Numbered from the stretch's first letter, positions 1 to 6,687 are shown. The stretch: DNA of 9,871 nucleotides from Frankiaceae bacterium (GCA_947479995.1 CANKBT010000099.1:1-9871); one strand, 5' to 3'. Numbers and translations are program-made. The notes: generated by a model from the letters alone, not told the origin.

Positions 1-88
1 CGAGCAGGTGTCGGCGGTCTGCCACGACGGCAAGGCCCCGGCGGCGATCGTGGCCGCGCTCATGAGCCGGGAGCAGAAGAGCGAGTAG
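1..88 (+). CDS. gpsA: Glycerol-3-phosphate dehydrogenase [NAD(P)+], C-terminal fragment (5' end outside window)
   Basis: Only the last 28 codons are present, in the frame starting at base 2 and ending with TAG at 86-88. The visible tail reads EQVSAVCHDGKAPAAIVAAL, then a short LMSRE-type end. This resembles the C-terminal helix of bacterial GpsA, where a conserved 'PI-EQV-AV--GK-P--AV--LM-RE' pattern closes the protein. GpsA reduces dihydroxyacetone phosphate to sn-glycerol 3-phosphate for phospholipid synthesis in the cytoplasm. The identification is supported by context: in Streptomyces-type chromosomes gpsA lies just upstream of ddl, which is found here four genes later. The stop overlaps the next gene's GTG by one base (TAGTG), implying co-transcription. 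With so little sequence, a homology search is needed for certainty. Confidence 0.68.
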   Translation, partial: EQVSAVCHDGKAPAAIVAALMSREQKSE

Positions 89-849
89 TGCCCGGTCCTG
101 ACCTGGCGACCGTCGCCCGGGCGCTGCTCGACCACTACGGCGAGGAGCCCTGGTGGATCCCCGTCCTGCTGCCCGGGCTCGACCGGGCCGACGAGCTGCT
201 GCTGGGCCTGGTGCTGTGCCAGCAGTCGCGGTGGGAGCGCGTCGAGCAGGTGCTGCTGCGGCTCGGCGCCGCCGGCCTCGCCGGGTGGGACGCGCTCGCG
301 GCCGCCGACCCGGCGGAGCTCGTGCCGCTGCTGCGCGGCAGCGCCTACCCGACGACGCGGTCGCGGCTGCTGCCCCGGCTCGCCGCGGAGGTGCTCGACG
401 CCGGCGGCGTCCGCGCGCTGCTCGCGTCCGACGACCCGCGGTCCGCGCTGCTCGCTCTGCCCCAGGTCGGCCCCGAGACCGCCGACACGCTGCTGGCCTT
501 CACCGGCACCGACGTGCCGGTCGTCGACGCCTACCTGCGGCGCGTGCTCGGCCGCCTCGGCGTCGTCGACCCGAGCGCGTCGTACGCCGCGGTGCGCGCG
601 GAGCTCGCCGCCATGCCCACGGGCGGCGTGCACTGGGAGGTGCTGCACGCCCTGGTCGTCGAGCACGGCATCCACCACTGCCTCACCGGGCGGCCGCGCT
701 GCGCCGGCCCGGCGGTGCCGCGGCGCGACTACGCCGAGCCGCGCAAGTGCGCGGCGCACTGCCCGCCGTGCGGCGGCTGCCCGCTGGCGGGCGTCTGCCC
801 GAGCAGCCAGGTGTCAGGGGGGCCCGCAGGAGGCACGACCGGGGGATGA
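88..849 (+). CDS. HhH-GPD superfamily DNA glycosylase, endonuclease III-like, with Cys-rich Fe-S tail
   Basis: A 253-residue protein with the endonuclease III/MutY fold, presumably a base-excision DNA repair glycosylase. The helix-hairpin-helix is LPQVGPETADTL (about 124-135). It is followed by VVDAYLRRVLGRLG, whose Asp147 matches the catalytic Asp of the family (D138 in E. coli Nth). The AP-lyase lysine of Nth (K120, in G-x-K-T-A) is Glu130 here, so a monofunctional glycosylase is expected rather than a glycosylase/lyase. The C-terminus has seven cysteines: C198, C205, C221, C225, C228, C231 and C237. C221-C228-C231-C237 fit the C-x6-C-x2-C-x5-C 4Fe-4S pattern exactly. C198-x6-C205 mimics the first half of that motif, followed by a 15-residue insert. 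The GTG start overlaps the gpsA stop by one base and no strong Shine-Dalgarno is seen, suggesting translational coupling. The stop overlaps the next ATG (ATGA). Substrate specificity cannot be read from the sequence. Confidence 0.85.
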   Translation: MPGPDLATVARALLDHYGEEPWWIPVLLPGLDRADELLLGLVLCQQSRWERVEQVLLRLGAAGLAGWDALAAADPAELVPLLRGSAYPTTRSRLLPRLAAEVLDAGGVRALLASDDPRSALLALPQVGPETADTLLAFTGTDVPVVDAYLRRVLGRLGVVDPSASYAAVRAELAAMPTGGVHWEVLHALVVEHGIHHCLTGRPRCAGPAVPRRDYAEPRKCAAHCPPCGGCPLAGVCPSSQVSGGPAGGTTGG

Positions 850-2234
850 CCTCCCCTGAGCCGGAGTCCTTCGACGTCGTCGTCCTCGGCGGCGGGTCGG
901 CCGGCGAGAACGTCGCCACCGCCCTGGCCGACGCCGGCCGGCGGGTCGCCCTCGTCGAGGAGCACCGCGTCGGCGGCGAGTGCGCGTACGTCGCCTGCAT
1001 CCCGAGCAAGGCCGTGCTGCGCTCGGGGCAGGTGCGCGCCGAGTCGCGGCGCCGGGTGGCGCTGGGCGCCAGCAGCGTCGACGCCGTGCTCGACGACGAC
1101 GACCTCGCCTTCCGCGTGGCGGTCGAGCGCCGCGACGCGCTGTCGCAGCAGCGCGACGACAGCGCGTCCGCCGGCGACGTGCAGGAGCGCGGCGTCGTGC
1201 TCGTCCGCGGCACCGGGCGCGTCGTGCGCCCCGGCGTCGTGCGGGTCGGGGACCGCGAGCTGGCGTACGGCGACCTCGTCGTCGCCACCGGCTCGAGCCC
1301 GAAGGCGCCGCCCGTCGAGGGGCTGGACCGCGTGCCGACGTGGACGAGCGACGAGGCGCTGTCGGCGCAGGACCGCCCGGCCTCGCTCGTCGTGCTCGGC
1401 GGGGGAGCGGTCGGGTGCGAGCAGGCGCAGTCCTTCGCGCGCTTCGGCGTGCGCGTCGTGCTGGTCGACCCCGGCGACCAGCTGCTCGGGCCGGAGGAGC
1501 CGTCGGTGTCGGCCGCGCTGCGCGACGCCCTCGTGGCCGAGGGCGTCGACGTGCGCCTGGGCGTCACGCCCGAGCGCGCCGAGCGCGGCGGCGCAGGCGC
1601 GGTGCTGCACCTGTCGGACGGCGCGCAGGTCGAGGGCGCGCGCGTGCTGCTCGCGACCGGCCGCACGCCGCGCACGCAGGGGCTCGGGCTCGAGGTGCTC
1701 GGCCTCGAGGTCGACGGGCCGCTGCGGGTCGACGACCACGGCCGCGCGGCGCCGCACGTCTGGGGCGCGGGCGACGTCTGCGGCCAGGCGCCCTACACGC
1801 ACACCGCCAGCTACCAGGCGCGCGTCGTCGCGGCCAACCTGCTCGGCGGCGACGCCACCGCCGACCTGCGCGCCGACCCCCGGGTGGTCTACACCGACCC
1901 GGTCGTGGCGAGCGTCGGCCTCGACGCCGCGCACGCGCGCGAGCAGGGCGTCGACCCCGTCACGGCCGCGGCCGACCTCGACGACCTGCCGCGCACCGCC
2001 ACCGAGGGCGCCCGCGGCGGCCGGCTCGTGCTCACCGCCGACCGGGCGCGCGGCGTGCTCGTCGGGGCCGCCGCCTGCGGTCCGGAGGCCGACCACTGGA
2101 TCGGCGAGGCGGTGCTCGCGGTCCGCGCAGCCGTCCCGCTCGCGGTGCTCGCCGACGTCATCCGGCCCTTCCCGACGTTCGCGAACGCGTACGACGAGCT
2201 GGTGCAGGAGCTCGAGCGCGCGTGCCGGGCGTGA
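846..2234 (+). CDS. Class I pyridine nucleotide-disulfide oxidoreductase (FAD, NAD(P)), Lpd/mercuric reductase-like
   Basis: A 462-residue flavoprotein with the layout of dihydrolipoamide dehydrogenase. The N-terminal FAD Rossmann motif is VVLGGGSAG (12-20) and the redox-active disulfide is GGECAYVACIPSK (C46, C51; C-x4-C). The NAD(P) Rossmann motif is VVLGGGAVG (182-190), the second FAD contact is GAGDVCG (307-313), and a dimerisation domain follows from about 345. The acidic Asp208 ending the strand after the nucleotide motif (VVLVDPG) favours NADH over NADPH. The C-terminal His-P-T-x-x-E dyad of true Lpd and glutathione reductase reads PFPTFAN (441-447): Phe replaces the His and Asn the Glu. 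This belongs to the actinobacterial 'GGEC-x-x-x-AC-x-PSK' group of unknown substrate, not lpdA. The ATG at 846 overlaps the preceding TGA by 4 bp and has AGGAGG at 828-833. The stop overlaps the next GTG (GTGA). Confidence 0.88.
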   Translation: MTSPEPESFDVVVLGGGSAGENVATALADAGRRVALVEEHRVGGECAYVACIPSKAVLRSGQVRAESRRRVALGASSVDAVLDDDDLAFRVAVERRDALSQQRDDSASAGDVQERGVVLVRGTGRVVRPGVVRVGDRELAYGDLVVATGSSPKAPPVEGLDRVPTWTSDEALSAQDRPASLVVLGGGAVGCEQAQSFARFGVRVVLVDPGDQLLGPEEPSVSAALRDALVAEGVDVRLGVTPERAERGGAGAVLHLSDGAQVEGARVLLATGRTPRTQGLGLEVLGLEVDGPLRVDDHGRAAPHVWGAGDVCGQAPYTHTASYQARVVAANLLGGDATADLRADPRVVYTDPVVASVGLDAAHAREQGVDPVTAAADLDDLPRTATEGARGGRLVLTADRARGVLVGAAACGPEADHWIGEAVLAVRAAVPLAVLADVIRPFPTFANAYDELVQELERACRA

Positions 2235-4042
2235 GCCCGCCGGTCGCCGCGCACCGCCTGCTCGGCGACGGCGAGGCGACGGCGCTGCTGCGCCTCGGCG
2301 GCGAGGTCGACTGGTGGTGCGCGCCCCACCCGGACAGCCCGCCCCTGCTCTGGTCGCTGCTCGACCCCGACGGCGCCGCGGCGCGCTGGCGCGGGGTGCG
2401 CCAGGGCACGGCGCCGGAGCGCGCGGCCGGCTCCGGCCTGACGACCGTGCTGCACGGCCCGGGCGGGCGCGTCGAGTGCCTCGACGCGCTGCTGCGCCGG
2501 CGCGCGGGCGGCTCGTCGCTGGTGCGCCTCGTGCGCGCGCTCGACGGCGACCTCGACCTCGAGCACGAGCTCGCGCTCGGCGGCTTCGACGAGCCGGCCG
2601 CCGCCTGGGACGGCGCGACCGCGCGGGCGGGCGACCGCGTCGTGCGCGTGCTGGGCGCGCCGGGGCGGCTCGACGGGCGCTGGTGGCGCAGCCGCCACAC
2701 CGCGCCGCGCGGGCAGTGGACCGGGCTGTGCGCCACGCTCGACCCCGACCTGCCCGACGACGTCGCGCACTGGCGCGCCGAGGTCGGCGTCGACGTGCGC
2801 GAGGACGACGAGTTCCTGCAGGGCGCGCGCCTGCCGGCGCAGGGCCGGCACCGCGTCGAGGACGCGCTGCGGGTGCTGCGCCAGTGCACCTTCACGCCGA
2901 CCGGCGCGGTGGTCGCCTCGCCGACGACCTCCCTGCCCGAGGCGCCCGGGCACGACCGGCAGTTCGACTACCGCTACACCTGGCTGCGCGACGCCTCGCT
3001 CGCCGTGTCGGTCGCCTCGCTGCTCGGCCGCTCGGACATGGCCGAGCGCTACCTCGACTTCGTCGTCGGGCAGACCGAGGAGCGGCTCGTGCCGAGCGGC
3101 CCGATGACGACGCTGCGCGGCGAGCAGGTGCCGGCCGAGCGCGAGGTCGCCGGGGTCGCCGGCTGGGGCGGCTCGCTCCCGGTGCGGGTGGGCAACGACG
3201 CCGCGGACCAGCGGCAGTACGACGCGCTCGGGCTGCTGCTCGAGGCCGTCGCCGTCTACCTCGAGCAGGGCGGCACGCTCACCCGGCCGGTGTGGCGCAT
3301 GGTGCGCCAGGTCGCCGACGCGCTGGCCGACGACGGCCTGGAGCGGTCGACGTCCGGCATCTGGGAGCTGCGCACGCCGGCCGACCTCGTGTCGGCCGAC
3401 GTCGGCGTCTGGATCGCCCTCGACCGCGCCGTGCGCATCGCCCGGCGGCGGCGGCCGTGGACGCGCCGCCGGGCCTGGGCGGCGGGCCGCGACCGCGCCC
3501 GCGCGCGCGTGCTCGGGGCGCTGCAGGACGACGGCGGGCTGCCGCAGGCGTACGGCGACGACGGGTCGACGCCCGACGCGAGCGCGCTCATGGCGGTCGT
3601 GTTCGCCATGCTCGACGGCGACGACCCGCGCGCCTCCCGGCTGGTCGACGCCACGCTCGCGCGGCTGTCGGCCGGGCCCTACCTGCACCGCTACCCGCCG
3701 GGCGGCGACGACGGGTTCTCCGGCGTCGAGGGCGCCTTCGTGCCGGTGTCGTGGTGGGCGGTGTCCGCGCTCGCCGCCTGCGGCCGGCTGGACGAGGCCC
3801 GCGAGCGGGCGCGGCTGCTCGACCGGGCGCTGCCCGCGCTGCTCCCGGAGGAGGTCGACCCCGAGACGCGCGAGGGCCTGGGCAACACGCCGCTCGTGTG
3901 GTCGCACATGGAGGCGGCCCGCGCGGCCTACCTGCTCGACGCCGCCGAGCTGCGCGCCCGGCACGGCCGCGCGGCCCTGGCGCTGCGCCGGGTCTGGCAC
4001 GGGCTGCAGTCGCGCCGCTGGCGCAAGCAGCGGCACGGGTGA
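2231..4042 (+). CDS. Glycoside hydrolase family 15 protein, probable trehalase
   Basis: A 603-residue protein, close to the usual length of about 600 for bacterial GH15 trehalases. It should hydrolyse alpha,alpha-trehalose to two glucoses; GH15 also contains glucoamylases and glucodextranases. The N-terminal beta-sandwich domain (about 1-220) opens with the trehalase-like LLGDGEATALL and GEVDWWCAPHPDSP. The (alpha/alpha)6 catalytic domain starts near the substrate-pocket motif FDYRYTWLRDASLAV (245-259). The general acid is Glu379 in SGIWELR and the general base Glu500 in SGVEGAF. The family-typical GNTPLVWSHMEAARAAYLLD (551-570) closes the barrel. No signal peptide is seen, so it is cytoplasmic and would act on internal trehalose. 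Position 375 before GIWE, often acidic in relatives, is Ser here. There are Arg-rich stretches at 402-425 and in the last 15 residues. The GTG overlaps the upstream stop (GTGA), and the next gene encodes a glucose-dehydrogenase-like SDR. Confidence 0.87.
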   Translation: MSPPVAAHRLLGDGEATALLRLGGEVDWWCAPHPDSPPLLWSLLDPDGAAARWRGVRQGTAPERAAGSGLTTVLHGPGGRVECLDALLRRRAGGSSLVRLVRALDGDLDLEHELALGGFDEPAAAWDGATARAGDRVVRVLGAPGRLDGRWWRSRHTAPRGQWTGLCATLDPDLPDDVAHWRAEVGVDVREDDEFLQGARLPAQGRHRVEDALRVLRQCTFTPTGAVVASPTTSLPEAPGHDRQFDYRYTWLRDASLAVSVASLLGRSDMAERYLDFVVGQTEERLVPSGPMTTLRGEQVPAEREVAGVAGWGGSLPVRVGNDAADQRQYDALGLLLEAVAVYLEQGGTLTRPVWRMVRQVADALADDGLERSTSGIWELRTPADLVSADVGVWIALDRAVRIARRRRPWTRRRAWAAGRDRARARVLGALQDDGGLPQAYGDDGSTPDASALMAVVFAMLDGDDPRASRLVDATLARLSAGPYLHRYPPGGDDGFSGVEGAFVPVSWWAVSALAACGRLDEARERARLLDRALPALLPEEVDPETREGLGNTPLVWSHMEAARAAYLLDAAELRARHGRAALALRRVWHGLQSRRWRKQRHG

Positions 4043-4071
4043 GTCCCGGCTCCCCGGGAAGCCTCGCCGAC

Positions 4072-4833
4072 GTGGACGCACCCCTGGCAGGACAGGTCGC
4101 GCTGGTCACCGGCGGCAGCAGCGGCATCGGCGCCGAGACGTGCGTGCGGCTCGCCCGCGACGGCGCCGCGGTCGCCGTCAACGGGCGCGACGCCGACGCG
4201 GTGCAGGCCACCGTCGACCGCGTCACCGCGCTCGGCGGCACGGCGATCGGCGTCGTCGGGTCGGTCGACGACGCGGGCGACGTCGAGCGCGTGCTGCGCC
4301 GCACGGTCGACGAGCTCGGCGGCCTGCACGTCGCCGTCAACAACGCCGGCATGCAGTCCGAGACGCCGTTCCTCGAGCTGACGCTGGCGCAGTGGCGCGC
4401 GCAGCTGGCGGTCGACCTCGACGGCGCGTTCCTCGTCGCCCGCGGCGCGGCGGCGCACATGGTCGACCACGGGGGCGGCGTGGTCGTCAACGTCACGAGC
4501 GTGCACGAGCACCAGCCGCGACCGGGCTACGCGGCCTACTGCGTCGCCAAGGCCGGCCTCGGCATGCTCACGCAGGTGATGGCGCGCGAGCTCACCGGCC
4601 GCGGCGTGCGCACCGTCAGCGTCGCGCCCGGCGCGATCGAGACGCCGATCCAGGGCGACATGAGCGACGCCGCGCAGCAGGAGCAGCGCGACGGCATCCC
4701 GGCCGGGCGCCTCGGCCGCGCCGAGGAGGTGGCCGCGCTCATCGCGTGGGTGGCCTCGCCGCAGGCGGCGTACGTCTCGGGGGCCTCGCTCGTCGTCGAC
4801 GGCGCGCTCATGACGCAGGTGTCGCTGGCCTGA
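4072..4833 (+). CDS. SDR family oxidoreductase, glucose 1-dehydrogenase-like
   Basis: A classical short-chain dehydrogenase of 253 residues. The cofactor motif is TGGSSGIG (13-20) and NNAG is at 90-93. The catalytic triad is Ser143, Tyr156 and Lys160 (GYAAYCVAK), with the canonical 13-residue Ser-Tyr spacing. PGAIETP (186-192) and the C-terminal YVSGASLVVDG are also present. SVHEHQPRPGYAAY around the active Ser/Tyr and the C-terminal region resemble glucose 1-dehydrogenases of the Bacillus type, which oxidise beta-D-glucose to gluconolactone with NAD(P)+. Substrate assignment within SDRs by sequence alone is weak. The start is uncertain. GTG 4072 gives a normal SDR N-terminus (7 residues before VALVTGG) with a GGGAAG-like site at 4056-4061. 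An in-frame GTG at 4039 would overlap the trehalase stop (GTGA, like its neighbours) and add 11 residues. The adjacent trehalase would supply glucose. Confidence 0.85.
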   Translation: MDAPLAGQVALVTGGSSGIGAETCVRLARDGAAVAVNGRDADAVQATVDRVTALGGTAIGVVGSVDDAGDVERVLRRTVDELGGLHVAVNNAGMQSETPFLELTLAQWRAQLAVDLDGAFLVARGAAAHMVDHGGGVVVNVTSVHEHQPRPGYAAYCVAKAGLGMLTQVMARELTGRGVRTVSVAPGAIETPIQGDMSDAAQQEQRDGIPAGRLGRAEEVAALIAWVASPQAAYVSGASLVVDGALMTQVSLA

Positions 4834-4851
4834 GCGGGCGGGCGGCGCCGC

Positions 4852-4857
4852 TAGCCT
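4852..4857 (+). promoter_or_regulatory. Putative -10 element (TAGCCT) of a leaderless ddl promoter
   Basis: TAGCCT fits the actinobacterial -10 consensus TAnnnT and ends exactly 7 nt before the ddl GTG. That spacing would put the transcription start at or next to the start codon. The 31-bp gap between the SDR stop and ddl has no Shine-Dalgarno sequence, as expected for a leaderless mRNA. The -35 region is poor (CTGAGC at 4830-4835, 16-bp spacer), so this is a motif-based inference. Confidence 0.5.
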
Positions 4858-4864
4858 CGCCGCC

Positions 4865-5929
4865 GTGAGCCGCACCCGTCTTGCCCTGGTCTTCGGCGGC
4901 CGCAGCACCGAGCACGCCATCTCCTGCGTCAGCGCCGGCAGCGTGCTCGCGGCCGTCGACCGCGACCGGTACGACGTCGTCGCGCTCGGCATCACGCCCG
5001 AGGGGCGCTGGGTGCTCGCGCCCGACGACCCCGCCCGGCTGGCGCTCGTCGGCCGCGACCTGCCCTCGGTCGAGGGCGGTGCGGGCGTCGTGCTGCCGGG
5101 CGACCCGACGACGGGGCTCGTCGCGCTCGAGCCCGGCGCCGACCCGCTCGCCGGGGTCGACGTCGTCTTCCCGCTGCTGCACGGCCCGTACGGCGAGGAC
5201 GGCACGGTGCAGGGGCTGCTCGAGCTGGCGGGCGTGCCGTACGTCGGCAGCGGCGTGCTGGCCAGCGCCGCCGCCATGGACAAGGCCGTCGCCAAGGTGC
5301 TGCTGCGCGCCGCCGGGCTGCGCGTCGCCGAGGCGGTCGTGCTGCGCAAGGGCGACGACGCGGGCGCCGTGCGCGACCTCGGGCTGCCGCTGTTCGTCAA
5401 GCCCGCGCGCGGCGGCTCCAGCATCGGCATCACGCGCATCGACGACCTCGCCGACCTCGGCACCGCCCTCGACGTCGCGTGGCAGGCCGACCCCAAGGCG
5501 CTCGTCGAGGCGGGCGTGACCGGCCGCGAGGTCGAGTGCGGCGTGCTCGACGGGCCCGACGGCCCGGAGGCGTCCGTGCCCGCCGAGGTGCGCCTCGCCG
5601 AGGGCCGCGCGTTCTACGACTTCGAGGCGAAGTACCTGCCCGCGGCGACCGAGCTCGACGTGCCCGCGCACCTCGACGCCGCGACGACCGCGCGCCTGCA
5701 GGAGGCGGCGCTCACCGCCTACCGCGCGCTCGACTGCGCCGGCCTGGCGCGCGTCGACTTCTTCGTCGAGCCCGACGGCGGGCTCGTGCTCAACGAGGTC
5801 AACACCATGCCGGGCTTCACGCCCACGTCGATGTTCCCGCTCATGTGGCAGGCCAGCGGCGTGACGTACCCCGCGCTGGTCGACCGCCTGGTGCAGTCGG
5901 CGCTGCGCGCCGGCACCGGGCTGCGCTAG
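4865..5929 (+). CDS. ddl: D-alanine--D-alanine ligase
   Basis: A 354-residue ATP-grasp enzyme that joins two D-alanines for the peptidoglycan precursor pentapeptide. The N-terminal FGGRSTEH carries Glu16, which contacts the first D-Ala. Next come HGPYGEDG (106-113), YVGSGV (126-131), MDK with Lys140, and the ATP-binding VKPARGGSSIGI (178-189). The omega-loop YDFEAKY has Lys256 and Tyr257. The Mg-binding set is Asp298 (RVDFF), Glu311 and Asn313 (LNEVNTMPG). Tyr257 aligns with Tyr216 of E. coli DdlB; D-Ala-D-Lac ligases carry Phe there or a different loop, so ordinary D-Ala-D-Ala specificity is expected. The GTG at 4865 sits 31 bp after the SDR stop with no Shine-Dalgarno but a TAGCCT -10 just upstream. 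The gene can therefore be expressed independently of the upstream cassette. Its TAG overlaps the opposite-strand stop of the DUF3515 gene. Confidence 0.96.
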   Translation: MSRTRLALVFGGRSTEHAISCVSAGSVLAAVDRDRYDVVALGITPEGRWVLAPDDPARLALVGRDLPSVEGGAGVVLPGDPTTGLVALEPGADPLAGVDVVFPLLHGPYGEDGTVQGLLELAGVPYVGSGVLASAAAMDKAVAKVLLRAAGLRVAEAVVLRKGDDAGAVRDLGLPLFVKPARGGSSIGITRIDDLADLGTALDVAWQADPKALVEAGVTGREVECGVLDGPDGPEASVPAEVRLAEGRAFYDFEAKYLPAATELDVPAHLDAATTARLQEAALTAYRALDCAGLARVDFFVEPDGGLVLNEVNTMPGFTPTSMFPLMWQASGVTYPALVDRLVQSALRAGTGLR

Positions 5930-5937
5930 CCGCCGGC
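5909..5937. terminator. Candidate bidirectional terminator hairpin across the ddl/DUF3515 stops
   Basis: GCCGGC (5909-5914) pairs with GCCGGC (5932-5937), and GGCT (5919-5922) pairs with AGCC (5928-5931). This gives a 10-bp stem with a 4-nt bulge and a 5-nt loop. The structure lies over both convergent stop codons. No T-tract is present, as is common for actinobacterial terminators. GC-rich hairpins arise easily by chance at this base composition. Confidence 0.35.
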
Positions 5938-6465
5938 CTGCTCCTGCACGGGGTCGACGAAGGGCGCGTCGAAGGGCAGGACGTCGAGCAGCGGCAGCAC
6001 CAGGCGCTGCACCGACTGGGCGTCCTGGCTGTCGGGCACCTGCAGCGCCACCGTCACGCGCGTGCCGCGGGTGGTGAACAGGTTGCCGTCACCGGTGTCG
6101 TCCTGCAGCAGCTCGAGGAAGCGGTCGTCGTCGGGCGGCCCGAGCACGAAGGGCTCGCCGTCGACGCCGGGGAGGCCGGCCGGCGGCACGCCGCACGCGA
6201 GCGTGATGGCGGGGTCGCCCCAGGCCGCGCTGCGCAGCGGGTCGCTGCTCACCTCGCGGCGCGCCAGGTCGTCGCCGAGCGCGTCGGGCAGCCGCGCGGC
6301 GAGCGCGGCGCAGACCTGCACGGCCTCGGGGTCGGCGGGCGGCAGCGCGACGTCGACCGGCCCGCCGCCCGGGCGCTCGGACGGCGCCGGGTCGGACGAC
6401 GTGCAGCCGGCGAGCGCGAGCGCGCCCGCGGCGAGCAGCAGCGCTACAGGTGGACGACGGGGCAC
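5926..6465 (-). CDS. DUF3515 family lipoprotein
   Basis: A 179-residue exported protein of unknown function. It starts with Arg3-Arg4, a hydrophobic stretch (7-19) and a lipobox LAGC with Cys21, so it should be lipid-anchored on the outer face of the membrane. A Ser/Pro/Gly-rich linker (22-38) precedes the domain. Cys52 and Cys91 are well placed for a disulfide. The signature AWGDPAITLACGV (81-93), with GEPFVLGP soon after, matches the DUF3515 family that sits beside ddl and thiL in many actinomycetes. The GTG at 6465 lies inside the 3' end of the upstream RAM-domain gene (22-bp overlap) without an obvious Shine-Dalgarno, so translation is probably coupled. The location next to ddl hints at an envelope role, but no function is established from the sequence. 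Confidence 0.85.
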   Translation of the reverse strand: MPRRPPVALLLAAGALALAGCTSSDPAPSERPGGGPVDVALPPADPEAVQVCAALAARLPDALGDDLARREVSSDPLRSAAWGDPAITLACGVPPAGLPGVDGEPFVLGPPDDDRFLELLQDDTGDGNLFTTRGTRVTVALQVPDSQDAQSVQRLVLPLLDVLPFDAPFVDPVQEQAGG

Positions 6466-6680
6466 GTGACGGTCCGGGTGATGCCCTCGACGGCCTGCAC
6501 CCGCGCGAGCACGAGCCGGCCGAGCGCGTCGACGTCGTCCGCGACCACGCGCGCGATGACGTCGTAGCCGCCGGTGAGCACCTCGGAGGCGACCACGCCC
6601 TCGAGCCGGCTGATCGCCTCGGACACCGCGACGGCGGTGCCGATCTCGGTCTGGACGAGGATGTACGCCTGGACGGGGAT
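6444..6680 (-). CDS. Stand-alone Lrp/AsnC ligand-binding (RAM) domain protein, apparent ATC start
   Basis: A 78-residue protein consisting only of the RAM/AsnC ligand-binding domain, with no helix-turn-helix. The beta-alpha-beta-beta-alpha-beta order is visible: VQAYILVQTE (3-12), helix 15-27, VVASEVLTG (29-37), YDVIARVVA (39-47), helix 50-65, ITRTVTCPVVHL (67-78). GGYDVI is the usual effector-binding turn. Close actinobacterial homologues begin just before VQAYIL. No ATG, GTG or TTG exists there: the open frame continues to a stop at 6729-6731 with none. An ATC at 6680-6678 has GGAG at 6691-6688 with a 7-nt spacer. The first conventional start is GTG at 6626, which would delete beta-1 and most of helix 1 (60 residues). 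The role is likely amino-acid sensing or modulation of another Lrp protein, without direct DNA binding. The gene is followed by, and overlaps, the DUF3515 gene. Confidence 0.8.
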   Translation of the reverse strand: MPVQAYILVQTEIGTAVAVSEAISRLEGVVASEVLTGGYDVIARVVADDVDALGRLVLARVQAVEGITRTVTCPVVHL

Positions 6681-6687
6681 GGCCCTG

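Noticed and set aside
846..2234. Annotation as dihydrolipoyl dehydrogenase (lpdA) or mercuric reductase (merA)
   Set aside because: The C-terminal His-Glu dyad of Lpd and the C-terminal Cys pair of MerA are both missing, and no lipoyl-enzyme or mer genes are nearby.
1889..4081. A 730-codon minus-strand open frame opposite the trehalase gene
   Set aside because: Its composition is Arg/Ala/Val-biased with no recognisable motif, and the opposite strand encodes a complete GH15 enzyme with catalytic residues.
88..4833. Genomic island or mobile element carrying the four-gene cassette
   Set aside because: No integrase, transposase, direct repeats or change in base composition is visible at its borders. 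Genes overlap their neighbours on the gpsA side.
4865..5929. Vancomycin-resistance type D-Ala-D-Lac ligase
   Set aside because: The omega-loop keeps Lys256-Tyr257, matching the DdlB Tyr associated with D-Ala-D-Ala ligases, and no vanH or vanX neighbours are present.
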